Below, piece after piece: positions 43,780 to 53,204 of a stretch of DNA of 54,071 bases. Under the pieces are notes generated by a model. The model did no database searches and was not told the DNA's origin. It saw nothing but the letters and a program-made list of their open reading frames with translations. Origin of the DNA: Endomicrobiaceae bacterium (GTDB lineage: Bacteria > Elusimicrobiota > Endomicrobiia > Endomicrobiales > Endomicrobiaceae). Each line of letters begins with the position of its first letter. Positions within the stretch are counted from its first letter, which is position 1. The position numbers and the translations under genes are program-made. The DNA is taken from contig JAQVBD010000007.1 in assembly GCA_028690485.1 (NCBI GenBank), positions 1 to 54,071 on the forward strand, in the 5' to 3' direction.

Positions 43780-44603
43780 AAACAGAAGATATTTTACAAT
43801 TATTAGAAAAAAGTAAGAAATATATACAAACTAGAAAAAATTGTAATCCTAAAATTGCCATTATAGTTGGTTCCGGACTGAGTAATATAAAAGAAAGTAT
43901 AAAAAATTCTAAAGTTATTGAATACAATAAAATTCCATATTTTAAGAAAACAACGGTTGAAGGTCATAAAGGTGAACTTATATTCGGACAATTAAACTCA
44001 ACTGATGTTGTTTTATTAAATGGACGATTACATTATTATGAGGGATATTCAATGCAGGATATTTCATATCCTGTAAGATTAATGAAATATTTAGGAATTG
44101 AAACTATAATTATAACTTGTGCAGTTGGTGCTATAAATACAAATTATAATGTTGGGGATATAGTTGTAATAAAAGATCATATTAACTTTATATTTAACAA
44201 TCCTTTAATTGGTCAGCATCATAAAGAATTTGGTGAAAGATTTACAGATTTAACGAATCTTTATGATAGTAAGTTGATACAAAAAATAATAAAAATATCT
44301 AAAAAAAATAAAATAAGAATATATGAAGGAATATATTTTGCGGTTAGCGGTCCATCTTATGAAACTCCTGCAGAGGTATCGGCCTTCAGAAAGTTAGGAG
44401 GAGATGTTGTAGGGATGTCTCTAATAGCTGAATCTATTGTTGCAAAGCAAATGAATATGAATGTTTTGGCATTAACATATGTTTCAAATAAAGCAAGTGG
44501 AATATCAACTGAAAAATTATCCCACAAAGAAGTATTAACACTTGGTAAAAAAGCAAGTGTTTCTATGGAGAAAATAATTTCTAATATTTTGAAGGAAGTT
44601 TAG
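43776..44603 (+). CDS. punA: Purine nucleoside phosphorylase (trimeric type)
   Basis: Phosphorolyses purine nucleosides to base and ribose 1-phosphate. The 275-residue protein begins with GTG (AAGGA about 10 bases upstream). Motifs [48 protein letters not shown] and [29 protein letters not shown] are typical of the low-molecular-mass trimeric class. The Asn in [10 protein letters not shown] keeps the guanine/hypoxanthine contact. It overlaps deoB and abuts the pyrimidine phosphorylase gene. Confidence 0.92.
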   Translation: MKTEDILQLLEKSKKYIQTRKNCNPKIAIIVGSGLSNIKESIKNSKVIEYNKIPYFKKTTVEGHKGELIFGQLNSTDVVLLNGRLHYYEGYSMQDISYPVRLMKYLGIETIIITCAVGAINTNYNVGDIVVIKDHINFIFNNPLIGQHHKEFGERFTDLTNLYDSKLIQKIIKISKKNKIRIYEGIYFAVSGPSYETPAEVSAFRKLGGDVVGMSLIAESIVAKQMNMNVLALTYVSNKASGISTEKLSHKEVLTLGKKASVSMEKIISNILKEV

Positions 44604-45904
44604 TGAGAGCATACGATATTATTTATAAAAAAAGAAATGGCGAAAAATTAATAAAAGATGAAATATCTTTTTTAATTGAAGGTTATAATAATTCAACAAT
44701 TGCAGATTATCAAATATCTGCTTTTTTAATGTCTGTATATTTTTCTAATTTAGATGATCAAGAAACATTTTATCTTACCGAAGCAATGGCAAAGTCAGGT
44801 GAAATCTTAGATCTAAGTTTTTTGGATGGACCAACTGCTGATAAACATTCAACCGGCGGTGTTGGTGACGGGACATCTCTTGTTATAGCTCCAATTCTTG
44901 CAAGTTGTGATATATATGTTCCTATGATGTCAGGAAGAGCATTGGGACATACAGGTGGTACTTTAGATAAATTAGAATCAATACCAAATTTTGATGTAAA
45001 TTTAGAAATTAACCAATTTATAGATGTATTGAAAAAAAATAAGTTTGCTATGATAGGTCAAACAAAAGAAGTTGCTCCCATTGATAAAAAAATGTATGCA
45101 TTGAGAGATGTTACGGCAACAGTAGAATCGATACCTCTTATCTGTTCCAGTATTATGTCAAAAAAAATTGCAGAAGGTGCAAAAAATATTTTGTTAGATG
45201 TAAAAACTGGTAATGGTGCATTTATGTCATCTTACAAAGATGCTAAAACTTTAGCACAAAAAATGGTCAATGTCGGTAAATTGTTTGGCAGACAAATGAT
45301 TGCTGTTATTTCTGATATGGATAATCCATTAGGTAATGCTGTTGGTAATTCTTTGGAAATTATACAAACAATAGAAGTTTTAAAAGGAAATATTAAAAAT
45401 GATTTTTATACTTTATGTATAGAATTATCTGCTCTTATAATTTTGCAAACCGGAAAAGCAAAAAATATAGAAGAAGCAAAAAAATTTGCTGATGAAAAGA
45501 TTTCATCAGGAGAAGCATTAAATAAATTTATCAAAATGATAGAGTTGCAAAAAGGCAATGCAAATGTAATAGAAGATTATTCTATGTTTGGGAAAGCAAA
45601 AAATAGTTATAATATAAAAGCAAAAAAAACAGGTTATATAAATTCAATAAAGACAAGAGACATCGGAATATCTTCTTGTATGCTTGGCGCCGGAAGGCTT
45701 AAATCTGAAGATAGTATAGATTATACAGCCGGAATAATAATTTATAAGAAACTTGGTGATTATGTTAAAGAAGGTGAAACAATTGCTCAGTTGCAATATA
45801 ACAATAGACCGGTAGATCAAATAATAAATATTGTACAATCAGCATATAGTATTTTGGATATAGAACCACAAAAAATAAAATTAATAAAAGATATAATAAT
45901 ATAG
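44603..45904 (+). CDS. Pyrimidine-nucleoside / thymidine phosphorylase
   Basis: Phosphorolyses thymidine, deoxyuridine or uridine to base and pentose 1-phosphate. It starts with GTG at 44603. The 433-residue protein has the signature SGRALGHTGGTLDKLESIPNF and the phosphate-binding KHSTGGVGDGTSL (about 80-92). The small alpha and large alpha/beta domains have normal length. Whether it is DeoA-like or Pdp-like cannot be told. It supplies deoxyribose 1-phosphate to DeoB and thymine/uracil to salvage. Confidence 0.94.
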   Translation: MRAYDIIYKKRNGEKLIKDEISFLIEGYNNSTIADYQISAFLMSVYFSNLDDQETFYLTEAMAKSGEILDLSFLDGPTADKHSTGGVGDGTSLVIAPILASCDIYVPMMSGRALGHTGGTLDKLESIPNFDVNLEINQFIDVLKKNKFAMIGQTKEVAPIDKKMYALRDVTATVESIPLICSSIMSKKIAEGAKNILLDVKTGNGAFMSSYKDAKTLAQKMVNVGKLFGRQMIAVISDMDNPLGNAVGNSLEIIQTIEVLKGNIKNDFYTLCIELSALIILQTGKAKNIEEAKKFADEKISSGEALNKFIKMIELQKGNANVIEDYSMFGKAKNSYNIKAKKTGYINSIKTRDIGISSCMLGAGRLKSEDSIDYTAGIIIYKKLGDYVKEGETIAQLQYNNRPVDQIINIVQSAYSILDIEPQKIKLIKDIII

Positions 45905-45912
45905 AGGGCTCA

Positions 45913-47922
45913 TTGCAACAAAATAAATGGTTACTTCATGAATCTAATAAAGAAAAAATATATTCTCTAACAGAACAAATAGATTTGCCGGATGTAGTGG
46001 CAAAGATTTTGCTAAATAGGGGATTTTCTAATGTTGAATCTATAAGAGAATTTGTTTATGTCAGTAAACAAAATCTAATAAATCCTTTTTTATTAGATGA
46101 TATATATAAAGCTGTTATTAGAATAAAAAAAGCTATTGAACAACATGAAAAAATTCTTATTTATGCTGATAGAGATGTTGATGGTATTACTTCGCTTGTG
46201 ATTTTATTTAACACCATTCAAACTTTAGGCGGAGATGTTGTTTGGTATATTCCTTCTGATGAGGGATACGGTATTTCTAATCTTGTATTAGATAAATATC
46301 ATAAATTAAACATTAAATTGATAATAACAGTAGATTGCGGAATATCTTCTGTTCAAGAGGTTAAATATTCAAATGAGTTAGGTATGGATATTATTGTGAC
46401 AGATCATCACGAACCTCCAATTGATGCATTACCTGATGCTTATGCTATTGTAAATCCTAAGAAAACAACATGTAAATATCCATTTAAAGAATTGGCAGGT
46501 TGCGGAATATCTTTTAAAGTTTCTCAGGCTTTAATGCAAACTTATGGTAAAGATTTTGATAAAGAACTTTTGATTGTCGCTTTAAAGAAAGAAAATAATG
46601 TTAATAATACTTATATTTTAAAAGTTGTAAATGAAATTATTATTGAAGAAAAAGAATTTTCATTCATTGATGAAAATAAAAAATCATTTTATTGTTTATT
46701 AAAAGATAAGAAAATTGTTACTTGTAATAATGATATTTTTTGCGATGTTGACAATGAAATAAAATTCATTGATATAGTTACTTCTGTTGAAAAGAATTTG
46801 AAAGATATTGCTTATGATATATTTAATCAATATAAGAAAGATGAAATAATAAATGATGGCAGAATGGCAGAATTTTTTGATAATAATGTTGATTTGCTTG
46901 CTCTTGGAACAATAGCGGATATAGTTCCTCTTGTAAGCGAGAATAGAATACTGGTTAAAAGTGGCTTGCAAATTTTGAATAGCAATCCTTCAAAAAGATT
47001 CGGATTGTTTAATATAATAGAAGAATATTTAAAGGATAAAAATAATATATCTGCAAAATCAATATCATGGTTTATAACGCCTGTTTTAAATGCAGCCGGA
47101 AGAATGGCTAAAGCTGATATATCGGCAGAATTACTTCTTGCAGATGATAAATATAAGGCTAACGATTTTTTTGTTGAATTAAAAAAACTAAATAATGAAC
47201 GAAAACAATTACAAAATGAAAATATAAAGCAGTTTGAAAAAAAATTAAAAGAACAATGTGATGTTGAAAAAGATAAGATATTTATAGTAGTTGTAAATAA
47301 TTTACCACATGGAGTAACAGGTATTGTCGCTTCCCAAATTGTTAAATTATATTCAAGGCCGACTATACTGTTTATTTCAGATGGGCAATTTGCGGTTGGA
47401 GCATGCAGATCAATAGAGGGTTTTGATATTGTATCAGCATTAGATAAAACAAAAGATTTGCTTGTCAAATTTGGGGGGCATTCTCAAGCGGCAGGTCTTA
47501 CCATTGAAACATCTAAAATAGATGAGTTGAGAAAGAGATTGAAAGAAATAGCTGAAAATTCAATATCCAACGAGATGGTAATTAAAAAAATAAATATTGA
47601 CTGTGAATTAAAAATATCCGATATAAATAGAAAGACATTAGATAATTTAATGTTACTAGAACCTTTTGGATGTGCGAATTTAAATCCGATTTTTTTGATA
47701 AGAAATGTTGAGTTTAAAGAAGTTGTTGTTATCGGACAAACAGAAGAACATTTAAAATTAAAAATTTCTCAAAATGGCGGGAACCATGTTAATGCAGTAT
47801 TTTGGAATGGAGCAGAATTTAGACATAGTATGCAATACAAAGATAAATTTGATATTCTTTTTAACTTAGAACTTAATAGAGATTTAATACAAATATCAAT
47901 AATAGATATAAAAAAAATATAG
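45913..47922 (+). CDS. recJ: Single-stranded-DNA-specific exonuclease RecJ, with insertion
   Basis: A 5'-3' ssDNA exonuclease used in recombination and mismatch repair. It starts with TTG at 45913 with GAGGG 4 bases upstream. DHH-family motifs are YADRDVDG (Asp86, 88, 90), TVDCGISS, TDHHEPP (164-166), and LALGTIADIVPLV; the DHHA1 part has GGHSQAAGL. Between SQAL (about 206) and DLLALGT (about 328) lies roughly 110 residues where most RecJ proteins have a short linker, mostly Lys/Ile/Glu-rich and not recognised as a domain. It lies 8 bases downstream of the phosphorylase and 8 before the MTA phosphorylase gene, linking DNA degradation with nucleoside use. Confidence 0.92.
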   Translation: MQQNKWLLHESNKEKIYSLTEQIDLPDVVAKILLNRGFSNVESIREFVYVSKQNLINPFLLDDIYKAVIRIKKAIEQHEKILIYADRDVDGITSLVILFNTIQTLGGDVVWYIPSDEGYGISNLVLDKYHKLNIKLIITVDCGISSVQEVKYSNELGMDIIVTDHHEPPIDALPDAYAIVNPKKTTCKYPFKELAGCGISFKVSQALMQTYGKDFDKELLIVALKKENNVNNTYILKVVNEIIIEEKEFSFIDENKKSFYCLLKDKKIVTCNNDIFCDVDNEIKFIDIVTSVEKNLKDIAYDIFNQYKKDEIINDGRMAEFFDNNVDLLALGTIADIVPLVSENRILVKSGLQILNSNPSKRFGLFNIIEEYLKDKNNISAKSISWFITPVLNAAGRMAKADISAELLLADDKYKANDFFVELKKLNNERKQLQNENIKQFEKKLKEQCDVEKDKIFIVVVNNLPHGVTGIVASQIVKLYSRPTILFISDGQFAVGACRSIEGFDIVSALDKTKDLLVKFGGHSQAAGLTIETSKIDELRKRLKEIAENSISNEMVIKKINIDCELKISDINRKTLDNLMLLEPFGCANLNPIFLIRNVEFKEVVVIGQTEEHLKLKISQNGGNHVNAVFWNGAEFRHSMQYKDKFDILFNLELNRDLIQISIIDIKKI

Positions 47923-47930
47923 GGGGAAAA

Positions 47931-48815
47931 ATGATAAAAAAAATTGAACCGGTTAAAATTGCAGTTATTGGTGGAAGTGGAATTAGTGAGATTAGCGGAA
48001 TAGAAAATGTTTTAGAAATTGATATAGAAACACCTTTTGGAAAACCTTCAGCAAGTATTACAATAGGAACTTTAGATGGTGTAAGAGTAGCTTTTTTGCC
48101 TAGACATGGAAAAGGTCATGTAATTCTTCCATCAGAAATAAATGTCAGAGCAAATATTTATGCTCTTAAATCTATAGGTGTTGAACAAATTATTGCTTTA
48201 ACAGCTGTTGGTTCATTACAAGAAAATATAAAACCAAAAGATTTTGTTATTCCGGAACAAGTTTTTGACAGAACAAAAAACAGAATAAATACTTTTTTTG
48301 GTAATGGTATAGTTGCCCATATCGGATTTGCAGATCCTTTTTGTAATGATTTAAGAGATATTATTCATAAATCTGTTACAGAACTTGCAATAGAACATCA
48401 TTTTAGCGGAACAACCTATGTTTGTATTGATGGTCCTCAATTTTCTACTAGGGCAGAGTCAAAAGTTAATAGAGAAAACGGTTTTTCTATTGTAGGTATG
48501 ACTGCTATTCCAGAGTCAAAACTTGCAAGAGAAGCAGAAATTTGTTATGCAAATATTTCTTTAGTAACTGATTATGATGTTTGGAAAATAGGAGAAGAAG
48601 TTGGTGTTGAAAAAGTTTTAGAAGTAATGGCTGCAAATGCCAATACCTGTAAAAAACTTATTAAACATATAATACCAAAACTTGCTCAAAGAGAAATAAA
48701 ATGTGAATGTCATAATGCTTTAAAATTTGCTGTTCAATCATCACAGGAAACTGTAAAACAATCTCCTGCATATGCTTCATTAAGTTTGTTTTTAGATAAA
48801 TATTTTTCGAAATAA
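47931..48815 (+). CDS. mtnP: S-methyl-5'-thioadenosine phosphorylase
   Basis: Phosphorolyses methylthioadenosine, a by-product of polyamine and radical SAM chemistry, to adenine and methylthioribose 1-phosphate. The 294-residue protein has IGGSGIS, LPRHGKGHVILPSEINVRANIYALK, TAVGSLQENIKPKDFV and the MTAP block GFADPFC. The last motif and a short C-terminus differ from PNP. The three radical SAM proteins of the adjoining region do not directly need it, because 5'-deoxyadenosine would also be a possible substrate. Follows recJ by 8 bases. Confidence 0.9.
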   Translation: MIKKIEPVKIAVIGGSGISEISGIENVLEIDIETPFGKPSASITIGTLDGVRVAFLPRHGKGHVILPSEINVRANIYALKSIGVEQIIALTAVGSLQENIKPKDFVIPEQVFDRTKNRINTFFGNGIVAHIGFADPFCNDLRDIIHKSVTELAIEHHFSGTTYVCIDGPQFSTRAESKVNRENGFSIVGMTAIPESKLAREAEICYANISLVTDYDVWKIGEEVGVEKVLEVMAANANTCKKLIKHIIPKLAQREIKCECHNALKFAVQSSQETVKQSPAYASLSLFLDKYFSK

Positions 48816-48826
48816 TAGGTGAAATA

Positions 48827-49726
48827 ATGGCAATTCTAATAGTTGGTTCTGTTGCTCTTGATACTATTGAAGCGAACAATAAGAAAATTAAAGATGCTCT
48901 TGGCGGGTCAGCGATGTATTCGGCAATGTCTGCTTCATATTTTACTAAAACATCTGTTGTTGCTATTGTAGGAAACGATTTTCCGTGCAAATATATCCAT
49001 CTGCTGAATCATCATAAGATAGATACATCAGGGCTTGCTGTTAGTGCAGGGAAAACTTTTAGATGGATGGGAAAATATTCTTGTAATTTAAACCAAGCAA
49101 AAACAATCAATACAAAATTGAATGTTTTTTTAGATTTTGCACCTGTATTATCTACAGAACATAAGAATTCGAAATATTTATTTTTGGCGAATGTTGATCC
49201 GGATATACAAAACAATGTCCTGAATTTAGTAAAAAAACCTAAATTAGTTGTGCTTGATACAATGAATTTATGGATATCAACAAAATTATCAAAACTTAAA
49301 TCTGTTTTAAAAAGAGTAGATTTATTGCTTATCAATGAAGATGAAGCAAAACAGTTATCAAAAGAAAATAATATTATTAAATCTGCAAAAGTTATAACAA
49401 AAATGGGACCGGAAATTCTCGTTATCAAAAGAGGAGAATTTGGGGCAATGCTTTTCCATAAAGACAATATATTTTCAATACCGTCTTATCCATTAGAAAG
49501 TGTAGAAGATACAACTGGAGCCGGAGATACTTTTGCAGGAGGTTTTATTGGGTATTTATCTTCTTGTAATAAATTAACTTTTGAAACATTGAAGAAAGCA
49601 ATGGTTTATGGAAGTATAATGGCATCATTTAATGTTGAGTCTTTTAGTTTAGAAAGGCTTAGTTCTTTGACTAAAAAAGAGATAACTAATAGATTTAAGA
49701 TGTTTAAAAAATTTACGGAGTTTTAA
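48827..49726 (+). CDS. PfkB-family carbohydrate kinase
   Basis: A 299-residue ribokinase-like sugar or nucleoside kinase. The N-terminal GGSAMYSAMSASYF and the C-terminal DTTGAGDTFAGGFIGYL (anion hole and catalytic Asp) are clear. LINEDEAKQLS (about 165-175) is a family motif. The pairing with MTA phosphorylase is common in bacteria, so methylthioribose- or ribose-related substrates are possible, but the sequence alone gives no answer. Follows mtnP after 11 bases. The ATG at 48827 has AGGTGA upstream. Confidence 0.85.
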   Translation: MAILIVGSVALDTIEANNKKIKDALGGSAMYSAMSASYFTKTSVVAIVGNDFPCKYIHLLNHHKIDTSGLAVSAGKTFRWMGKYSCNLNQAKTINTKLNVFLDFAPVLSTEHKNSKYLFLANVDPDIQNNVLNLVKKPKLVVLDTMNLWISTKLSKLKSVLKRVDLLLINEDEAKQLSKENNIIKSAKVITKMGPEILVIKRGEFGAMLFHKDNIFSIPSYPLESVEDTTGAGDTFAGGFIGYLSSCNKLTFETLKKAMVYGSIMASFNVESFSLERLSSLTKKEITNRFKMFKKFTEF

Positions 49727-49730
49727 TAAT

Positions 49731-50135
49731 ATGGCTGAAAAAAAAGAAATATATAAAGAACTTTTATCTTTTGCAAAACAATCAGTTGAAAATTCGTATA
49801 GTCCGTATTCAAAGTTTCAAGTAGGTGCTGCTGTTTTATGCCAAGATGGTAAAGTATATTGCGGAACAAATATTGAAAATGCTTCTTATGGGTTATCAAT
49901 ATGTGCGGAAAGGGTAGCCATTTTTACGGCAGTTTCTAATGGCTCTAAAAATATCAAAGCAGTAGCTGTTTATTCAAAATGTGGCAATGTTACTCCTTGT
50001 GGAGCTTGCAGACAAGTCATATCAGAATTTTCTCAAAAAGCAGATATTATTTATAATGATAAAAATAACAAAATTAAAGTAGAAAAAATAATGTCTTTAT
50101 TACCAAAATCTTTTAATAAACAATCATTAAAATGA
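49731..50135 (+). CDS. cdd: Cytidine deaminase
   Basis: Deaminates cytidine and deoxycytidine to uridine and deoxyuridine, feeding the pyrimidine phosphorylase. The 134-residue homotetrameric-type enzyme has NSYSPYSKFQVGAAVLC, the CAE motif (Cys58, Glu60) and PCGAC (Cys90, Cys93). It starts 4 bases after the kinase gene and overlaps the transporter gene by 4 bases. Motifs and length are normal. Confidence 0.95.
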   Translation: MAEKKEIYKELLSFAKQSVENSYSPYSKFQVGAAVLCQDGKVYCGTNIENASYGLSICAERVAIFTAVSNGSKNIKAVAVYSKCGNVTPCGACRQVISEFSQKADIIYNDKNNKIKVEKIMSLLPKSFNKQSLK

Positions 50136-52177
50136 AAATAAAAAATATTTTACTTTCTTTTTTATTTATTTTTATATCAACAGTTTGTTTTTCTCAAGAA
50201 ATATCATTAGTTAAAATTTCTGGAGATAAGCAGCTTGGTATTAGAGGAATAGGTTTAAAAAATTCTTTTGTTGTTCAATTACTTGATTCTGACAAAAATA
50301 GTTTAAAAAATGTAAAAATTAATTTTTCAGTAGTAGAAACTTCTAACTTATCTAATAATAAAAACTCTTCTTATATCCAAATATCAAATAATGTTCTGAC
50401 AGATGATAATGGGTATGCTTCTGCAAAGCTTATTGTAGGTAAAAAAGCTGAAGATAAAATAACTGTTATTGTTAATGCGGATGTCTTTTGTGACCCGATA
50501 TATTTTACAGTTTCTGTATTAAATAAAAATTGGATGTTAATAATGCTGGCAGGTATTTTAGGAGGGGCTGCATTACTCCTTTTTGGAATGTTTAAAATTA
50601 ATTTGTCATTTCAAAAAATGGCAGGACAAAACATAAGAGTAATACTAACAAAATTTACATCAACAAGATTTAAAGGTTTTTTAACAGGTTTGGGTATTAC
50701 ATGCTTAAATCAATCTAGTACAGCTACTCTCTTATTGCAAATTACACTTGCTAGTGCGGGTGTTTTAACCTTTTTTCAATCAATGTCTGTATCTGTTGGA
50801 GCATCAGTAGGCTCAACAATTACAGGACAACTAGTTGCTTTTAAACTTGTAGATTATGCTTTAATCATTATAGCCGTAGGATATTTTTTATCTTTCTTTT
50901 CTACAAAAAAGAGAATAGCCGATTTAGGAGATGCTATTTTTGGTTTTGGATTGCTTTTTTTTGGTATGAAAATAATGTCAGATGCAATGTTACCTATAAC
51001 TCTTAATAATGAACTATTAGAACTAGTTGCTAGTGTAAAATCACCAATTTTTTCAATATTAGTCGGGTTGTTTTTTACAATGCTTATACAAAGCAGTGGA
51101 GCAACAGTAGGTATAGTAATTGTCTTAGCATCAGCAGGAATACTTTCTTTAACACAAGGTATTTGTATTTGTTTAGGTGCACAGATAGGAACATGTATAA
51201 CTGCTGTTGTGGCATCAATCAATCAACCACGAAGTGGCAAAAATGTAATGCTTTGGCATTTAAGCTATCAAATTTTCGGAGTCTTATTGATTTTGCCTTT
51301 TATATCGTTTATCCATTATCATGGAGAATCTGCCTGGATATATTTCGTTAAATTTTTTACAGGAAAAATAATTTTATCAACAGATATTGCAAGAGAAATT
51401 GCAATGTCACATACACTTGTTACTTTATTTGCAGCAATGATAATTTTACCTATTATTCCATTATTTTATAAATTAATTTTATTTATTTTTCCAAGTACTT
51501 CTTGTCAGGAACGATTTGGTCCGGTATTTATAGATCAGAAATATATTAAAGAACCTGACAAAGCATTTGAACTGTCAAAACAGGAAATTTCAAGATTATC
51601 AGAAATAGTTTTAGAAATATTAAAAGAATCTATAAATGCTTTAAAAACTAGGCATGAAATAGTTGCAGAAAAAACAACTTATAAATCTTTACAAGTTACT
51701 AATTTAGCTAATAGAATTGTGCCTTATATTACAAAAGTTGGACAAAATCAGTTGACGACGAAACAATCACAAAATGAAATAGCATTATTGTATATTGTTG
51801 CTGATTTTGAGCAGATTTCAGATATTATTGATAGAAATTTGATTTACATTTCTCATGAAAAAATAAAAAGACATTTAAGATTTTCAGATGAAGGATTAAG
51901 CGATATTAAATATTTACATAATATTATTTATACAAATTGTTCTAAAATAATAGATGCTTTTGTAAATGACGATATAGCTGTTGCTCATGAAATATCAACA
52001 TCTGTAGATAAATTGCATGCTATTGTTCATAAATTAAAAAAGAAGCATATTTCAAGATTGCATGCAGATTTAAAAGAATCAATAGAAACTTCAGGACTTC
52101 ATATGGATGTTCTTGACCAATATACAAGAATAAATGATATCTTATCTGATATAGCTATCAATATAATGGATAAATAA
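50132..52177 (+). CDS. Na/Pi-cotransporter-like protein with N-terminal Ig-type and C-terminal PhoU-like domains
   Basis: A 681-residue membrane protein. A signal peptide (1-21) precedes an extracytoplasmic Ig-like domain (about 22-130, resembling a Big_1 fold: VQLLDSDKNSLKNVKINFSVV and TDDNGYASAKL). The transporter core follows with the QSS repeats NQSSTAT (193-199) and LIQSSGATVG (319-328), typical of NptA-type Na/Pi carriers. The C-terminal about 200 residues resemble PhoU (helical, ELSKQEISRLSEIVLEIL). An Ig domain on the extracellular side is unusual. Phosphate uptake would suit a phosphorolytic operon. It overlaps the deaminase gene by 4 bases. Confidence 0.85.
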   Translation: MKIKNILLSFLFIFISTVCFSQEISLVKISGDKQLGIRGIGLKNSFVVQLLDSDKNSLKNVKINFSVVETSNLSNNKNSSYIQISNNVLTDDNGYASAKLIVGKKAEDKITVIVNADVFCDPIYFTVSVLNKNWMLIMLAGILGGAALLLFGMFKINLSFQKMAGQNIRVILTKFTSTRFKGFLTGLGITCLNQSSTATLLLQITLASAGVLTFFQSMSVSVGASVGSTITGQLVAFKLVDYALIIIAVGYFLSFFSTKKRIADLGDAIFGFGLLFFGMKIMSDAMLPITLNNELLELVASVKSPIFSILVGLFFTMLIQSSGATVGIVIVLASAGILSLTQGICICLGAQIGTCITAVVASINQPRSGKNVMLWHLSYQIFGVLLILPFISFIHYHGESAWIYFVKFFTGKIILSTDIAREIAMSHTLVTLFAAMIILPIIPLFYKLILFIFPSTSCQERFGPVFIDQKYIKEPDKAFELSKQEISRLSEIVLEILKESINALKTRHEIVAEKTTYKSLQVTNLANRIVPYITKVGQNQLTTKQSQNEIALLYIVADFEQISDIIDRNLIYISHEKIKRHLRFSDEGLSDIKYLHNIIYTNCSKIIDAFVNDDIAVAHEISTSVDKLHAIVHKLKKKHISRLHADLKESIETSGLHMDVLDQYTRINDILSDIAINIMDK

Positions 52178-52206
52178 GCCATATTATAAAAATTTGAAAA
52201 AAATTA

Positions 52207-52235
52207 TTGTACTAATCTTCCACAAATTATATAAT
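52207..52235 (+). promoter_or_regulatory. Promoter upstream of the UXS-rmlA genes
   Basis: TTGTAC (52207-52212) and a perfect TATAAT (52230-52235) lie 17 bases apart in the 88-base gap after the transporter gene. The ATG at 52266 has a GAGGAT site. It suggests an independent transcription unit for the sugar-nucleotide genes. Confidence 0.65.
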
Positions 52236-52265
52236 ATACAAATGTTTATAATTTGAGGATAAATA

Positions 52266-53204
52266 ATGAAAATTCTTATCACTGGTGGAGCAGGTTTTTT
52301 AGGTTCACATCTTTGTGATTTGTTTATTTCAAAAGGACATTCTGTTATAGCTGTTGATAATTTTTTAACAGGCAAACATGATAATATTAAACATCTTTTA
52401 AAAAATAAAAAATTTAAGTTAAAAGAAATAGATATAACAAAAAAATTTAATATATCCGAAAAAATAGATGTCATTTTACATTTTGCATCACCGGCAAGTC
52501 CTATAGATTATGTAAAATACCAGATAGAAACTTTACAAGTTGGTTCAATTGGAACATTTAATATGTTAAATTTGGCAAAAAAAAATAAAGCCAAATTTTT
52601 ATTTGCTTCAACTAGTGAAGTTTATGGTGATCCATTAATAAGTCCACAAGTAGAAACTTATTGGGGAAATGTTAATCCCGTTGGTAAAAGAAGTATGTAT
52701 GATGAAGCTAAACGATTTTCAGAAGCATTAATTATGAGTTTTCATAATATATATAAATTGGATACAAAAATAGTTAGAATTTTTAACACTTATGGCCCTA
52801 GAATGAATATAAACGATGGCAGAGCAGTTCCGGAATTTATATATCAAGCTCTTAATAATAAACCGGTTACTGTTTTTGGTAAAGGAACACAAACTAGAAG
52901 CTTTTGCTTTGTAAGTGATTTGATAAGAGGTATATACAATCTTTTGATGTCTAGGGAGCATACACCGATTAATATAGGTAATCCTCATGAAATAACTTTA
53001 AATGAACTTGCTAAAACAATAATAAAACTTACTAAAAGTAAGTCAAAAATTGTTCGTAAATCATTACCTGAGGATGATCCTAAAAGAAGAAAACCGGATA
53101 TTACAAAAGCAGTAAAAATATTAAAATGGCAACCGGAAGTTCAACTTGAAGAAGGTTTAAATAAAACGATAAAATATTTTCAATTATTAGAGGTAAAGAA
53201 ATGA
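52266..53204 (+). CDS. UDP-glucuronate decarboxylase / UDP-xylose synthase-like
   Basis: NAD-dependent extended-SDR sugar-nucleotide enzyme of 312 residues. [14 protein letters not shown] binds [26 protein letters not shown] and [10 protein letters not shown] (Thr/Ser/Glu 116-118) and SMYDEAKR (Tyr145, Lys149) form the active site. [17 protein letters not shown] is the UXS hallmark. It would make UDP-xylose from UDP-glucuronate, a surface-glycan precursor. An alternative, dTDP-glucose 4,6-dehydratase, is less likely because of the SPASP and NDGR motifs. It overlaps the next gene by 4 bases. Confidence 0.87.
   Translation: MKILITGGAGFLGSHLCDLFISKGHSVIAVDNFLTGKHDNIKHLLKNKKFKLKEIDITKKFNISEKIDVILHFASPASPIDYVKYQIETLQVGSIGTFNMLNLAKKNKAKFLFASTSEVYGDPLISPQVETYWGNVNPVGKRSMYDEAKRFSEALIMSFHNIYKLDTKIVRIFNTYGPRMNINDGRAVPEFIYQALNNKPVTVFGKGTQTRSFCFVSDLIRGIYNLLMSREHTPINIGNPHEITLNELAKTIIKLTKSKSKIVRKSLPEDDPKRRKPDITKAVKILKWQPEVQLEEGLNKTIKYFQLLEVKK

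Noticed and set aside
46827-47468. 213-codon frame antisense to recJ
   Set aside because: It lies within conserved recJ motifs, has low-complexity Ser/Phe/Ile composition and no ribosome-binding context.
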